Assembly (NCBI GenBank): GCA_030562195.1
Contig: CM060199.1
Coordinates: 39,576,338-39,640,337 of the forward strand
DNA: 64,000 nucleotides
Direction: 5' to 3'
Source of the DNA: Nipponacmea schrenckii
Lineage: Eukaryota > Mollusca > Gastropoda > Lottiidae
Shown: positions 24,700 through 36,200 of the stretch, piece by piece
Layout of the letters: each line of letters opens with the position of its first letter
Position numbering within the stretch: the first letter of the stretch is position 1
Program-made: the position numbers and the translations under genes
Notes under the pieces: model-generated
Database searches by the model: none
Told to the model about the DNA's origin: nothing
What the model saw: only the letters and a program-made list of their open reading frames with translations

Positions 24700-25080
24700 A
24701 TGCTATGCTGTATTGAAATGTTTGCAACGATAGCCGTGCTCGTCTTTTTTCCGCTGGCGTGCAAGACCTGCTTCACATTTTATTGTCCCATCCGAACGAT
24801 TGATGGTTTTCTTTCAAGTCGGATCAACAACCTGCACGATTTACAAGTTAGACCATTCCTTCAGTCCTTCGTAGGTAATCATCTAGATCTGTTTAATGGA
24901 AACGAAGCTTTGGGCTTTGAGGTTTGCGATCTCGCTTCTAAATCACCGAATCCACTACAGTTTCAAGTCTTCGCAAATATAGATGAAATTGCTGGTTCTT
25001 TTTATGAATTAAGAGTTGTGTTATTTAGACAAGTCTACCCATGGGATGTTAGCTCACCAAACCTTCCATTATTGGTGTAA
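24700..25080 (+). CDS. Doubtful 126-residue ORF, possible secreted protein or chance ORF
   Basis: The longest ORF outside repeats and known genes. Its N terminus is cysteine-containing and hydrophobic (residues 7-22, FATIAVLVFFPLACKT), compatible with a signal peptide. The remainder is mixed, with no recognised domain. An AATAAA lies at 25232-25237, about 150 nt after the stop, which would suit a short single-exon transcript. Against it, residues about 27-34 are encoded by TATTGTCCCATCCGAACGA, which recurs at 29577-29595 inside a SINE-like element, so at least part of the frame is repeat-derived. I do not recognise a homologue. Confidence 0.25.
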   Translation: MLCCIEMFATIAVLVFFPLACKTCFTFYCPIRTIDGFLSSRINNLHDLQVRPFLQSFVGNHLDLFNGNEALGFEVCDLASKSPNPLQFQVFANIDEIAGSFYELRVVLFRQVYPWDVSSPNLPLLV

Positions 25081-25835
25081 TGCCTAATAGTCTAGCCTTA
25101 AAATCATCTCACACACATTCCTTTTCAGATGTCAACATGAAGATCCGTTTGTAGATCTTTACTCGACCGACACTGATACTTCTTCAAATGGTTATTGACG
25201 GTTTGTATGTAACTCTATAGCTTGTATGTAAAATAAAAAGAGTTAAAGAAAGAGTTCGGAGCCAAGATGACATTATTCCTATTATTCTAGTCGACGGTGT
25301 TTGTTATTTTAGGCGTCGAGTAGATAACGGTCAGGTAGCCTAGAAAAAATATCCCCCCGAAACACCTGCCCTTAGAGTATCACGTGACAGCTGATTTCAA
25401 ATGTACTGCAAAAAGAGAATAATAATACTATAGAAAACTCATGCATAGTTCAAGTTGAAAGGTTATGTGAAGATTTTTATATTTGCATCTTTTTTAACTT
25501 AACCCGTAGGGAGCTTCCTGTACAAACTTTAGTCGGAATAATAAATTATATAGAGTCAAGAAATAATAATTTAACTGTTCTGGCCCTACATGGACTCTTG
25601 AAGACGGGCTAGGTTATTCTGTTTGTACTGGAGAACAATAACCGGGCAGCAGTTTACAATCTTCCCTTCTCAAGTCACAGCGAAAAACTGGATAAAAGAG
25701 TATATAAAATATTTTAGAAAGTGAAAGTTTGAATGAATATTTTTTTTAATGATTTTTACCACCATTTCCTTTGATCTAAAATCAGTCAAAACGCATTATA
25801 CAAGAGCATAATAATGTTGAAAACCTAACTTATGA
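25081..25835. other. Intergenic stretch, nothing recognised
   Basis: AT-rich DNA containing the candidate polyadenylation signal at 25232 and no other identifiable feature. Confidence 0.4.
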
Positions 25836-26115
25836 TGATTTTAATGTTCCAGTCATCTGGGACCTTATTCTCTAAAACTTAACTTAAGGTGATTTTAGTG
25901 TTCCAGGGCATCTGGGACCTTATTCTTGAAAACTTAACTTAAGATGATTTTAATGTTCCAGTCATCTGGGACCTTATTCTCTAAAACTTAACTTAAGATG
26001 ATTTTAATGTTCCGGTCATCTGGGACCTTATTCTTGAAAACTTAGCTTCAGGTGATTTTAGTGTTCCGGTCATCTGGAACCTTATTCTCGATAACTCGAC
26101 TTAAGATGATTTTAC
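25836..26115. repeat. 54-bp minisatellite, reverse orientation, about 5 copies
   Basis: Unit GATGATTTTAATGTTCCAGT-CATCTGGGACCTTATTCTC-AAAACTTAACTTAA is the reverse complement of the unit at 12035-12350 and 15690-16065. The same satellite thus exists at three sites in both orientations over 14 kb. Confidence 0.92.
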
Positions 26116-26460
26116 ATGATTTTTATTACCCAATTAGATTAATGTAGTTCTTTAAATCTGGATATCTTTCTTAACGTTTTCAAAAATATTTGCCCCAGTA
26201 TAAAATTAATTTATATACGACACCTTATACCATAAACAATTTAGAAGACAGTATATCAACAATGTAGTGAACCGATTTCAATCTGCAGTACTTTATATTA
26301 TACTTACTATACATATATTGTTTCAGGTATAAATGTTTGCTGTTGCTTATTTTTAAAGTATTTCAGATAACTGACCAGTTTTTAATTGAGGACCTTCTTG
26401 AACATGAACTGGGGTTTTAATTCATTTTAAGACTAATACTTTCAAAACATTATTTCAACG
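26116..26460. other. Intergenic stretch, nothing recognised
   Basis: AT-rich DNA with no identifiable feature. Confidence 0.35.
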
Positions 26461-26692
26461 ACCTATGCCCTTCTTTATTAGCCCATAAGGTGCAGAAGAG
26501 TAGGACGTAAAACCCCATTCATTTAATTTCAACAATCCGTGCCGTTCTTTATTAGCACATAAGGTGCAGAGGAGTAGGACGTAAAACTCCCATTCATTTC
26601 ATTTCAACGACCTGTGCCCAGTCTGTATTAGTCCATAAGGTGCAGAAGAGTAGGACGTAAAACTCCATTCATTTCATTTGATTTTATTTCAA
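26461..26692 (+). repeat. Three tandem copies of the SINE-like 3' tail
   Basis: The tail module (TTTATTAGCCCATAAGGTGC, AGAAGAGTAGGACGTAAAAC, CCATTCATTTAATTTCAACRA) occurs three times head to tail with a period of about 65-82 bp. Each copy ends in a CATTT-rich stretch followed by CAACGACCTG or similar. No SINE head is present. Confidence 0.85.
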
Positions 26693-27774
26693 CGACCTGA
26701 ATGCCTATAGTACATTTTAGTCGACATGTACACGATGTATTCGTCTTGCAAATCTTGTGTTTCTAAACTTTAGGTATATAAAATCATACTATTGACACAA
26801 CAAGCGACCCGATCTCTTCTCAATCCAGTCAGCCCCCGACATAGAATGATTTATTGCAGGTTTGAAGTAGTCCAAGCTAATAATCTTTATGAATGGATCG
26901 TATATAAATACTGTTTAAGAGGGTGGCCTTGAGGAATACGCATAAATAGGGTCAATTCATTATAACATGGTCTAGAAGAAATTGAGGGGCGTGCCAGTAA
27001 ACGAGGGGCGGGACCCTAGTCAATGAAGATAGTATATTGTGTCGGCACACCTGATGTTTGTGGTTTTCTTACACCTGTGCAGAGATTTGAGGGAGTTATA
27101 AAGACCCTAGATAATTTATTACCTGACAATATTTACCGACCTTTAAACGCGTTGTATACACACTGAAATTTAAATTAGGTCAACTGAAATCTCATTTTTT
27201 ATGAAAAGTGTACTCTGATAGATCTTTAGTCAAAAATGAAAGTCAGATTAAACCGGCAGCTAACAAAAATGTTGCTCACATTGCTCACAGAAATATACGT
27301 AGCAAATCAACGAGTCAATTAAAGAACAATTCCGGAAATTCAGGAAAAGGGAAATGCACAGGAAGTTCTTTACCGTAAATAAATCGGAGATAATAGTGGT
27401 AAGGTTGTCCTTAGTCAATTTAAATTTACATAAAACATTCAGAGAAAATATACTTGAATCGTAATCTGTTATTTACGAGGGAGAGTAGGTGTATGAGTTG
27501 AAAAACGGATAAAGAAGGAGGCCAGTAAGGCATCGGTTAGTCCGAAATATCTATCTCTATTCCAGCTTCCAATAAGAATTGTGACAGTTGTCAGCTAGGC
27601 TTCTTCTGTCCAAATGGTTACTTGAGGCCAGAAAAGAGACAGATGTTTCGATCTAGGATTTTTTAAAGGACAGTTGACAACGGCTACTCCGAACATCCTC
27701 TTTATAACAATGTTACAAAAAACAAGTGATATGTATGCAGGTCCTAGAAGCTGACATGGAAATAACGTCTAGTC
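26693..27774. other. Intergenic stretch, nothing recognised
   Basis: No gene or repeat recognised. Confidence 0.35.
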
Positions 27775-27940
27775 ATTTAGATGAGGCATAAATCGAGGCC
27801 CCAGGCTGTTCATATTAAATACCCCTCGACAGTTGGATATCAAAACATTTCCCCCAACGCACACTACATGTTGTTGTCCGTTTTCATTAGCCCATAAGGT
27901 GCAGAAGAGTAAGACGTAAAACTACATTCATTTTCTAAGT
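27775..27940 (+). repeat. SINE-like element
   Basis: GATGAGGCATAAATCGAGGC, CCCAGGCTGTTCATATTAAA, CTCGACAGTTGGATATC, CCCAACGCACACTACATG, TTGTCCGTTTTCATTAGCCC, ATAAGGTGCAGAAGAGTAAG, AAACTACATTCATTTTC in order. One of the more complete copies in the window. Confidence 0.7.
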
Positions 27941-28579
27941 TGAATGTAACGCTTAAAGGTTGTAGATTTCTTAGATAATAAGGTTTTTCATCAAAGATAA
28001 AACTGGAAAATGTACACAAAAAGGTTAGGTTAAAAAACAAGATGTAGATACTAATACGTCAGTCGTTCAGAGATTATTTAACTCAATTAGTGCACGATGG
28101 GGTACAAATCATATCTCCTCTTCAGATACAAGTAACGAAGGTGCTGCAACTTGTTGATAATTCACGGGTTGTCCTAAATGGTTTATCGGGTCGATTTGCA
28201 CCATACTTTAGCAGTGACATGAATCCCCCTCCGTAAATAACTTTACCAGACTTTTAGATGTCGTTCGTTTGAATTGGGAATATCTATGAATGAAATGAAT
28301 AGAAAACTAAATCCATGACAATCCAGGTAATTAGATATTGTCAAACTAACATTGACCGTTGATATTTAGCTTTGCTTTGGTCATAATAATGATATGTATA
28401 GTTGTATAGGTGTATAGATTGGTAACCTTGTGTCATTCATTGTTACCTTGTCATAGTCTAATATCCATTGTTAAATATTGTTAAACACCATTTAATAACG
28501 TGTTATATATCAATAATATTACCATACAATATGTTTTCTGGAGCGAGCTCGAAACTAGCGTACATAGGTGCACAATAAG
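27941..28579. other. Intergenic stretch, nothing recognised
   Basis: AT-rich, with several close TGTTAAA/CATTGTTA motifs near 28440-28500 and no gene. Confidence 0.35.
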
Positions 28580-29335
28580 ATTATGATAATTACACAGTGT
28601 TGGTTCTATAGTACAGTCAGTTAGAATGTTGGTTCTTTAGCACAGTCAGTTAGGGTCTTGGTTCTATGGTACAGTTGGTTATAGCGTTGGTTCTATAGCA
28701 CAGTCAGTTAGAGCGTTGGTTCTTAAGTACAGTAAGTTAGAGCGTTGGTTCTATAGCACAGTCAGTTAGGGTGTTGGTTCTATAGTACAGTCGTTTAGAG
28801 TGTTGATTCTATAGTACAGTCGTTTAGAGTGTTGATTCTATAGTACAGTCAGTTAGGGTGTTGGTTCTATAGTACAGTCAGTTAGAGTGTTGATTCTATA
28901 GTACAGTCGTTTAGGGTGTTAGTTCTATAGTACAGTCGTTTAGGGTGTTGGTTCTATAGTACAGTTGTTTAGAGTGTTGGTTCTATAGTACAGTCGTTTA
29001 GAGTGTTGGTTCTATAGTACAGTCGTTTAGGGTGTTGGTTCTTTAGTACAGTCAGTTAGGGTGTTGGGTTCTATAGTACAGTCGTTTAAGGTGTTAGTTC
29101 TATAGTACAGTCGTTTAGGGTATTGGTTAAATAGTACAGTTGGTTAGAGCGTTGGTTCTATAGTACATTCAGTAAGAGTGTTGGTTCTATAGTACAGTCG
29201 GTTAGAGTGTTAGTTCTATAGTTCAGTCGGTTAGAGTGTTGGTTCTATAGTACAGTCAGTTAGAGTGTTGGTTCTATAGCACAGTCGGTTAGAGTGTTGG
29301 TTCTATAGCACAGTCGCTTAGAGTGCTTGGTTAGT
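28580..29335 (+). repeat. 29-bp minisatellite resembling an amplified tRNA box-A region
   Basis: Unit GGTTCTATAGTACAGTCAGT-TAGAGTGTT, 29-bp period, about 26 copies. Many units read TAGCACAGTCGGTTAGAG or TAGTACAGTCGGTTAGAG, an exact fit to the Pol III box-A consensus TRGYNNARNNGG (for example 29277-29288). The array runs directly into a tRNA-like sequence with a box-B-like element, so the unit probably derives from the tRNA-like head of a SINE. Confidence 0.85.
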
Positions 29336-29375
29336 CGGGTAAAGTAGAGCAAATGCTGGGTGTGAATTCCGAACA
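29306..29375 (+). repeat. tRNA-like SINE head remnant
   Basis: A box-A-like TAGCACAGTCGC at 29306-29317 is followed 41 bp later by GGTGTGAATTCC at 29359-29370, which resembles box B (GGTTCGANTCC) with small changes. The spacing fits a tRNA-type promoter. The sequence does not fold as a good tRNA gene and is read as a decayed retroposon head. Confidence 0.45.
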
Positions 29376-29484
29376 CGATTGGCGTCTGAAAGTTAAATGT
29401 CGTAGTCATTCTGCATACCTAGAAGGGGGGGGGGGTCATCAAATACTGTGAGGGGGCTGAACAAATTACGTTCTCTGATTGAAA

Positions 29485-29610
29485 ACTATCAATCTAATGG
29501 GCCAGTGAAGACGGACAATGCCAACTGTTGAGGGATCTATAACGTATACCGCCTCTAGCACATGGGTTCTCGGTTTATTGTCCCATCCGAACGACTAGAC
29601 GCAGAAGTAT
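29485..29610 (-). repeat. SINE-like element, reverse orientation
   Basis: Plus-strand reading GGGCCAGTGAAGACGGACAA, CAACTGTTGAGGGATCTATA, CTCGGTTTATTGTCCCATCC, GAACGACTAGAC is the reverse complement of the family head and body (GTCGTTCGGATGGGACAATA first). The same head fragment recurs at 24777-24796. Confidence 0.65.
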
Positions 29611-30186
29611 GCTACCGTACATATCGTTGCAACTAGTGATCACTGACAAGAATGAGGGCGCATTAACATCTGTACGAAGTGTAGTGTTACATCAGGTGCC
29701 TTCATGTATGTTCATATCGCGGTTCCTCGCATCTTTGATTTAACTTTTTGATCTTGATAATGTCATTTTTAATTCAAATATCACAAACGGTTGATATTTC
29801 TATTGAGTATGTACAAAGAAAATGAAATACTTTCAAATTGATAAGATAATGCAGAATTGGATAAACGTTAAGTAAATGCTGGTATTAGCTTTCAAAGGGT
29901 CTTGATTTGTGTACTTTATTTAGGTCTGATCACTGCTTAATACAAGAAGTAAAGAGTCTCTCCAAGGAAGTCACAGACGAATTGCACCATTCATTACCAT
30001 GATCGATTTATTTTTACGGAGAATGTTGAGGATTGCCGAAAAAGGCTAAAAATTATCTGACGTATTTATTATGTTAATCACACTTTCTACCAGCGATGTT
30101 GCAATGAGGTAGATAGAGACTGCTATTGCTTTGTGGTGATGCAAGATCGGATTTCACCGAAATGTGGAATACCGAGTTGCTTTTTT
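29611..30186. other. Upstream flank of PA2G4, nothing recognised
   Basis: No coding evidence. Probably 5' flanking DNA of the gene that starts at 30300. Confidence 0.4.
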
Positions 30187-30299
30187 ATTGGTCAAGGGGA
30201 AGTAACCTTATTTAAAAATATTCTAAAAACCACCGGAAATTGAAATTGTCATTTACTTCGCGCCTTGCAGTGCATGCTGGTTGTCGTGGAGAAAGCAAA
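30187..30299 (+). promoter_or_regulatory. Candidate PA2G4 promoter and 5' UTR
   Basis: Within 115 bp of the start codon lie an inverted CCAAT box (ATTGG, 30187-30191), a TATA-like TATTTAAAAA (30210-30219) and an ETS-type CCGGAA (30233-30238). This is typical of housekeeping promoters. The transcription start is not determined. Confidence 0.45.
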
Positions 30300-33200
30300 A
30301 TGGCGGATGCAGTAGAAGAAGAACCAACTCCAGCAAAACTAGACGTTTTGAAGAAGTACAAAGCGGCTGGGGGCATTGTCAAAAGTAAGAATCACGATTT
30401 AAGTCGGTGTCAGTCTGAAAATCAAGTTGTCGTTGACGATACTGCGATTAGATTAACAGAAATAGTTGATCAAAGTGCCAAAAGTTTCAATCTGGAAACC
30501 ATGCGGTCGCCATGCTGTTTACAAACTGAAACTTCTATTAGTCATGTATATGAATAGAAATATATGATTTTGTTGTGATTTTGTAAAACAACACCTGTGT
30601 CTATTTATTCATTCACACTAATTCGCTGTCAACGTTTAATCAATCTTTTGATCATTCTTTCAGAGTTTTTTTTTTTCCTTTCAGCTGTTTTTGCTGAAAT
30701 TATTCAGAAAGTGAAGGCTGGAGGGTCAGTCCATGAAATATGTGTTTACGGTAATAATCGTATTTTGGAAGAGACTGGCAAAATTTACAAGAAAGAAAAA
30801 TCAATCAAAAAAGGTGAGGTTTGCTTTCTGATGTTTTTAATTTTACAAGTGTCAAAGTGTGATAGATTGTAAAAACATCTGCTGCCAAAATATGTTTGTA
30901 ACAATCAGAGATTTCCTGATTAGTCGTTACCCTGGTGACTAACAAAGGTGTGGTATACTGGATATGAAATTGACAGTCATTAAGTAACTTATTTGATAAG
31001 ATAAATATTAGATAGAATAAAGGCAATGTAGACTATTATTGATAGGCAAAGATTATAGATCTATTGTTATGCTTTTATGAATAAAAAAAAATTGTCTCCC
31101 TTTCACAATTGTGTCAACCAGTTCTCTCATGGAATTGTGTCAAATCTGAAATCTGTCAGGACTTACAGTATCACAGTACAGGTAGATATTGCAATACAAC
31201 CTTAGATATGCCTGCTATCATGTGATAACCTAAAAAATAAACAGAAGTTTGTGTAACTGGTTTATTGAAGGGAGTGATAGTAGAAATGTTAATATTGAAA
31301 AATAAACGGTAGTTTGCATAACTGGTTTATTGAAGGGACTGATGATAGTAGAAATGTAATTATTACTAAATAAGTGATATTGGTGTGTTTCAGGTATAGC
31401 CTTTCCAACCTGTCTATCAGTGAATAACTGTATCTGTCACTTCAGTCCTTTAAAAACAGATCCTGATGTCACTTTACAAGATGGTGATATGGTTAAAGTG
31501 TAAGTTTTATTTTATTGTCATTTTGTCATATTATTTATTTTATTTCACTATGAAATGTTGTGCTGGTTCTCCTGAAATAGTGGTTTTGTAATAATAAAAT
31601 CATGATATACAGAATTTCCAATATCACCAGTCCCTTGGTAATGGATGAATTATTAGCTGGACTGTAAAAGAGAAGTATGACAGTTTTCTTTGTATTTCCA
31701 GTGATCTTGGAGCTCAAATTGATGGCTATATAGCAGTAGCTGCTCATACTATTGTTGTAGGCGCCAGTCCTGTAAGTATATCATACGCCAGTTTTCCTCC
31801 TTTTTCAGTGATGCAGGTTGGAGTGGTTGACATGGAAAAGGTTCTCATTGTTTGGATGAGACAATAAACCGACACCCTGTGTTATAGGCTGTTAAGTAAA
31901 GATCCCTCAGCTGTAAGAAAGCTTGTTTTATATAATATACCATACCTTGTTTTTATTTTGTAGGAAAATAAGGTAAAAGGACGAAAGGCAGATGTAGTTT
32001 TAGCTGCTTATCATGCTGCCCAGGTCGCTCTGAGATTGGTTAAACCAGGAAATGAGGTAGGTTGGCAACAAACTTGATTAAAGACCATGTATAGTTTAAT
32101 TTAATTGTATAATGAATTTATTAAGTTGGTCCATGCAAGAATCTTTGCTATTCAAACTGATTATTTTATGACCTGTCTAGTGTGAAGTTGAATTAGCAAT
32201 CTAGGCCTGAAGGGTGTAAAACTCTGTTTAGTATATACTATTGTCCTGCTGTCTAATGTTTTGGCTAAATGCCTTCTTCAGAAACTCCATCCTCAGCAAC
32301 GCTTCAGTACTTTATGGTCACAATATTTCCTCTTTCTATTACTTATCCAAAATTTAGAATAAAGTGTTTCTATTTTAGAATTCTGTTGTGACAGAGGCTA
32401 TACAGAAAGTAGGTGATGCTTATGATTGTAAACCTATTGAAGGTAAGCTGGCTAATCATTCTGTCTTTCGTGTTGACTTTCTGGGCTCATATTCATGGTT
32501 ACTTTAAAGTGATACTGCGTCTTAGAATGGGCATAAAATTAAGTACTCAAGAAGGTATCAATATTAGAAAGAGATTGTGCTTGATTTTAAACTAAATCTG
32601 GCTGACCTAGTTGTTTGTTTTGTCAGTTCGGTATCTTTATTGTAGTGAGGTAACTCAGTAATTTGAATAAACCTGATATATAGAAGGTGATCGGTCGGAA
32701 GCACTGGAACTGACCAGATTGCCCAACTGAACGGAGCAAACTGGATAAATTTTAGAGCGATACTCTGTAATTTTTATTATTGGACTATTGTTCCTATGAA
32801 TCATCTATCTGTAGGTATGTTGTCTCATCAGTTGAGGAGGAATGTAATTGATGGTGAAAAGGCCTTTATTATAAACCCTTCAGATTTACAGCGGTAAGAA
32901 AACTTGATTTATATAATTCACTTATCACACAACTTGAACTATTTTACACTGTTACGCATTGTACAGACTTCAACTAGACTTGATTATCTTCAGTTGGAAC
33001 CTAGACACAATAGTTCTTTTCCTAAACTTGAGAGAGCACGTCTGACCTAGTTACCAGAATCCTTACACAGTGATACAGACGTGACCATGTCCAACTATTT
33101 TTCTACACCCAAAAATATCCTGACCCTTTACATCATTCGATTGATTTAGTCTGGTATTGTAATTTAATGGACTCCAATAAGGATCGGGTGTGTTATTTCT

Positions 33201-36200
33201 ATGACGTTGGAAAGATGCGACAGTTTCATAGGAATTTAACATTATTTTTTTGTTGCATTTATCTAATTGGTCAATCACTAAAATTGATTTTAAATCAAGT
33301 TATATTATCCAATCAGATTACTGTATTTTCTTTCTTATGTGAGTTTCTGAAAATAAGGCCCCAGATTGCACTCAAACCTTGCGTAGCCTTTCACCTTGAA
33401 TTTGTAACTCTTTCATTATTTGAAGAATTGAGTTTTAAGGATTTAGAGTAAATTTGTTTCGGTATATTTAAATGCTATGTTTTAATTAGTTTCAGTAACG
33501 GTTCTATTGTCTGTAAAAATCTAATCAATAGTTATAGGTAAAGACAAGCTGTTGGTTACGTTATACAGTGATACCGCGTCTTAGAATGGACATAAAATTA
33601 ATTTCTCAAAAATAGTCAATATGAGTATAATATATTCATCAGTGGATTTACCTAGTGTCATAAAGTAACAGAATCCCTTAAAATCTGGAAAACTCACGAA
33701 ACTAAGTAATTATTAAAAAATGTTTAATCAAATTAGTCTCAATAATCAATTGTATGGATAATTACTGAGGTTTATTTTTATTAATTTATCAGATTATATA
33801 AGGACTCTATTATGTTACTAGTATTTATGGCAGCAGGTATATCTACTGATGAATAGAGCTCTTATTGGCCAAGTTTTTATTTTATGATCATCATTGAAAG
33901 ACACAGTATTCCTTAAGATTTCTTATTTTTCTGCTTATTGTAGTTCTGTTATAACCATTGACTTTGTTTTATAAAATTATTTTTGTATCGTTGGTCCTTT
34001 TAGAAGTTTTTGATTATGATTATTGATTTAATTTTTTTCTTTAAGAATTATTTCCTGAAAAAGTTATTTTTTTGGTCTTTTATGTTTTTGACTAAATTAA
34101 TTATTAATTTGATTAATTTATGATTTTTCATTCAGAAAAGAATTAGAGAAGTGTACTTTTGAAGTCCATGAGGTATTTGGTATTGATGTTCTTGTGAGCT
34201 CAGGAAAAGGCAAGGTAGGTTGGGGTATTATCTCGGGCTACCTTTTAATATGGTATCTTTCAAGTGGTTATTAATTAAAAATGTAAAGTAAAGCTAGCTT
34301 TATGGTTTTGGGGTCAAAATGATCAAGTTATTATCACTCTCAATGGGACTTTTTTGTGGAAATAAATTTTGATAAGCCACAGCATAATGGTACTACTATT
34401 GGAGTACTGATGGACCAATACTCTGTTCAGGTTATTGTTTTTTTTTCAGGGAAGAGATATGGACACAAGAACGACTGTTTATAAAAAACGTGAAAGTAGT
34501 TATCAATTAAAGATGAGAACATCCAGACGTAAGTTGTTTAACCTTAATATTATTTATTTTCTCACCTTGAAAATAATTATGGTATTGAATTGTTTTATAT
34601 ATGAATAAGCGAGCAAATCTTCGCTCATAATTTCAGTCCACCCATCTGTAAATGGGTACAGATAATCCCGGATATTTAAAGCCAAGAGGTTTGGCCAAGG
34701 ACCAGCTGGTAAAAAGTATCTCTGTCACGGCAGACTTGTGAACCTAAGTTGTTATCCTTGTAAAATATAGTTGCTTCTTTCCTTTTCATATTTGCTTTTT
34801 AAATTCACAGGTTTTTTTCTTCCTCTGTTGTTACCAACTGTGTAACAAAGACCAATTTCATTTTTTCTATTTTGGATTCTACTGTGGGTCATACTCTCAA
34901 TTCCCTCTAGACATCGTTAACAATATGAATTTTATTCTTTTTCCAGAGTTTTTACTAGAAGTGAATAAAAAATTTGGTTATCTTCCCTTTTCTTTGAGGT
35001 AAGTTATATAATACTTGATTCCAATAAATATACAGCAATCTGATAAATAAACAAGGTTAATAATAAAATATCTATAGATATTGGTTTTCTAAAAACGTTC
35101 TGTGTATCCGGTATACTGATCAATACTGACATTTAGATACAGAGAATATAAATATAAATAGTTTTGTACCTTGTCATTAAAGAAGTGTATCATACAATTA
35201 TATTCCCTTTTCTTGGTACATTCCATGTCTTATCATTGTGTTGTAGTATGTGTTACTACATTCTCTTACCTATCATTGTATTGTAGTTTATGTGTTACTA
35301 CATTCTCTTACCTATCATTGTATTGTAGTTTATGTGTTACTACATTCTCTCACCTATCATTGTATTGTAGTTTATGTGTTACTACATTCTCTTACCTATC
35401 ATTGTGTTGTAGTATGTGTTACTACATTCTCTTACCTATCATTGTATTGTAGTTTATGTGTTACTACGTTCTCTTACCTATCATTGTATTGTAGTATGTG
35501 TTACTACATTCTCTTACCTATCATTGTATTGTAGTTTATGTGTTACTACATTCTCTTACCTATCATTGTATCATTGTATTGTAGTTTGTGTGTTACTACA
35601 TTCTCTTACCTATCATTGTATTGTAGTTTATGTGTTACTACATTCTCTTACCTATCATTGTATTGTAGTTTATGTGTTACTACATTCTCTCACCTATCAT
35701 TGTATTGTAGTTTATGTGTTACTACATTCTCTTACCTATCATTGTATTGTAGTTTATGTGTTACTACATTCTCTTACCTATCATTGTATTGTAGTTTATG
35801 TGTTACTACATTCTCTTACCTATCATTGTATTGTAGTTTATGTGTTACTACTTCTCTTACCTATCATTGTATTGTAGTTTATGTGTTACTACATTCTCTT
35901 ACCTATCATTGTATTGTAGTTTGTGTTACTACATTCTCTTACCTATCATTGTATTGTAGTTTATGTGTTACTACATTCTCTTACCTATCATTGTATCATT
36001 GTATTGTATTATGTGTTACTACATTCTCTTACCTATCATTGTATTGTAGTTTGTGTTACTACATTCTCTTACCTATCATTGTACCATTGTATTGTAGTTT
36101 ATGTGTTACTACATTCTCTTACCTATCATTGTATAATTGTATTGTAGTTTATGTGTTACTACATTCTCTTACCTATCATTGTATTGTAGTTTATGTGTTA

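Noticed and set aside
28600..29370. Cluster of tRNA genes
   Set aside because: Only the box-A/D-arm part recurs. No acceptor stem, anticodon arm or full cloverleaf can be formed.
30240..30557. 105-codon ORF as a stand-alone gene
   Set aside because: It is PA2G4 exon 1 read through its donor site (GTAAGA at 30385). Downstream exons continue the family sequence in the spliced frame.
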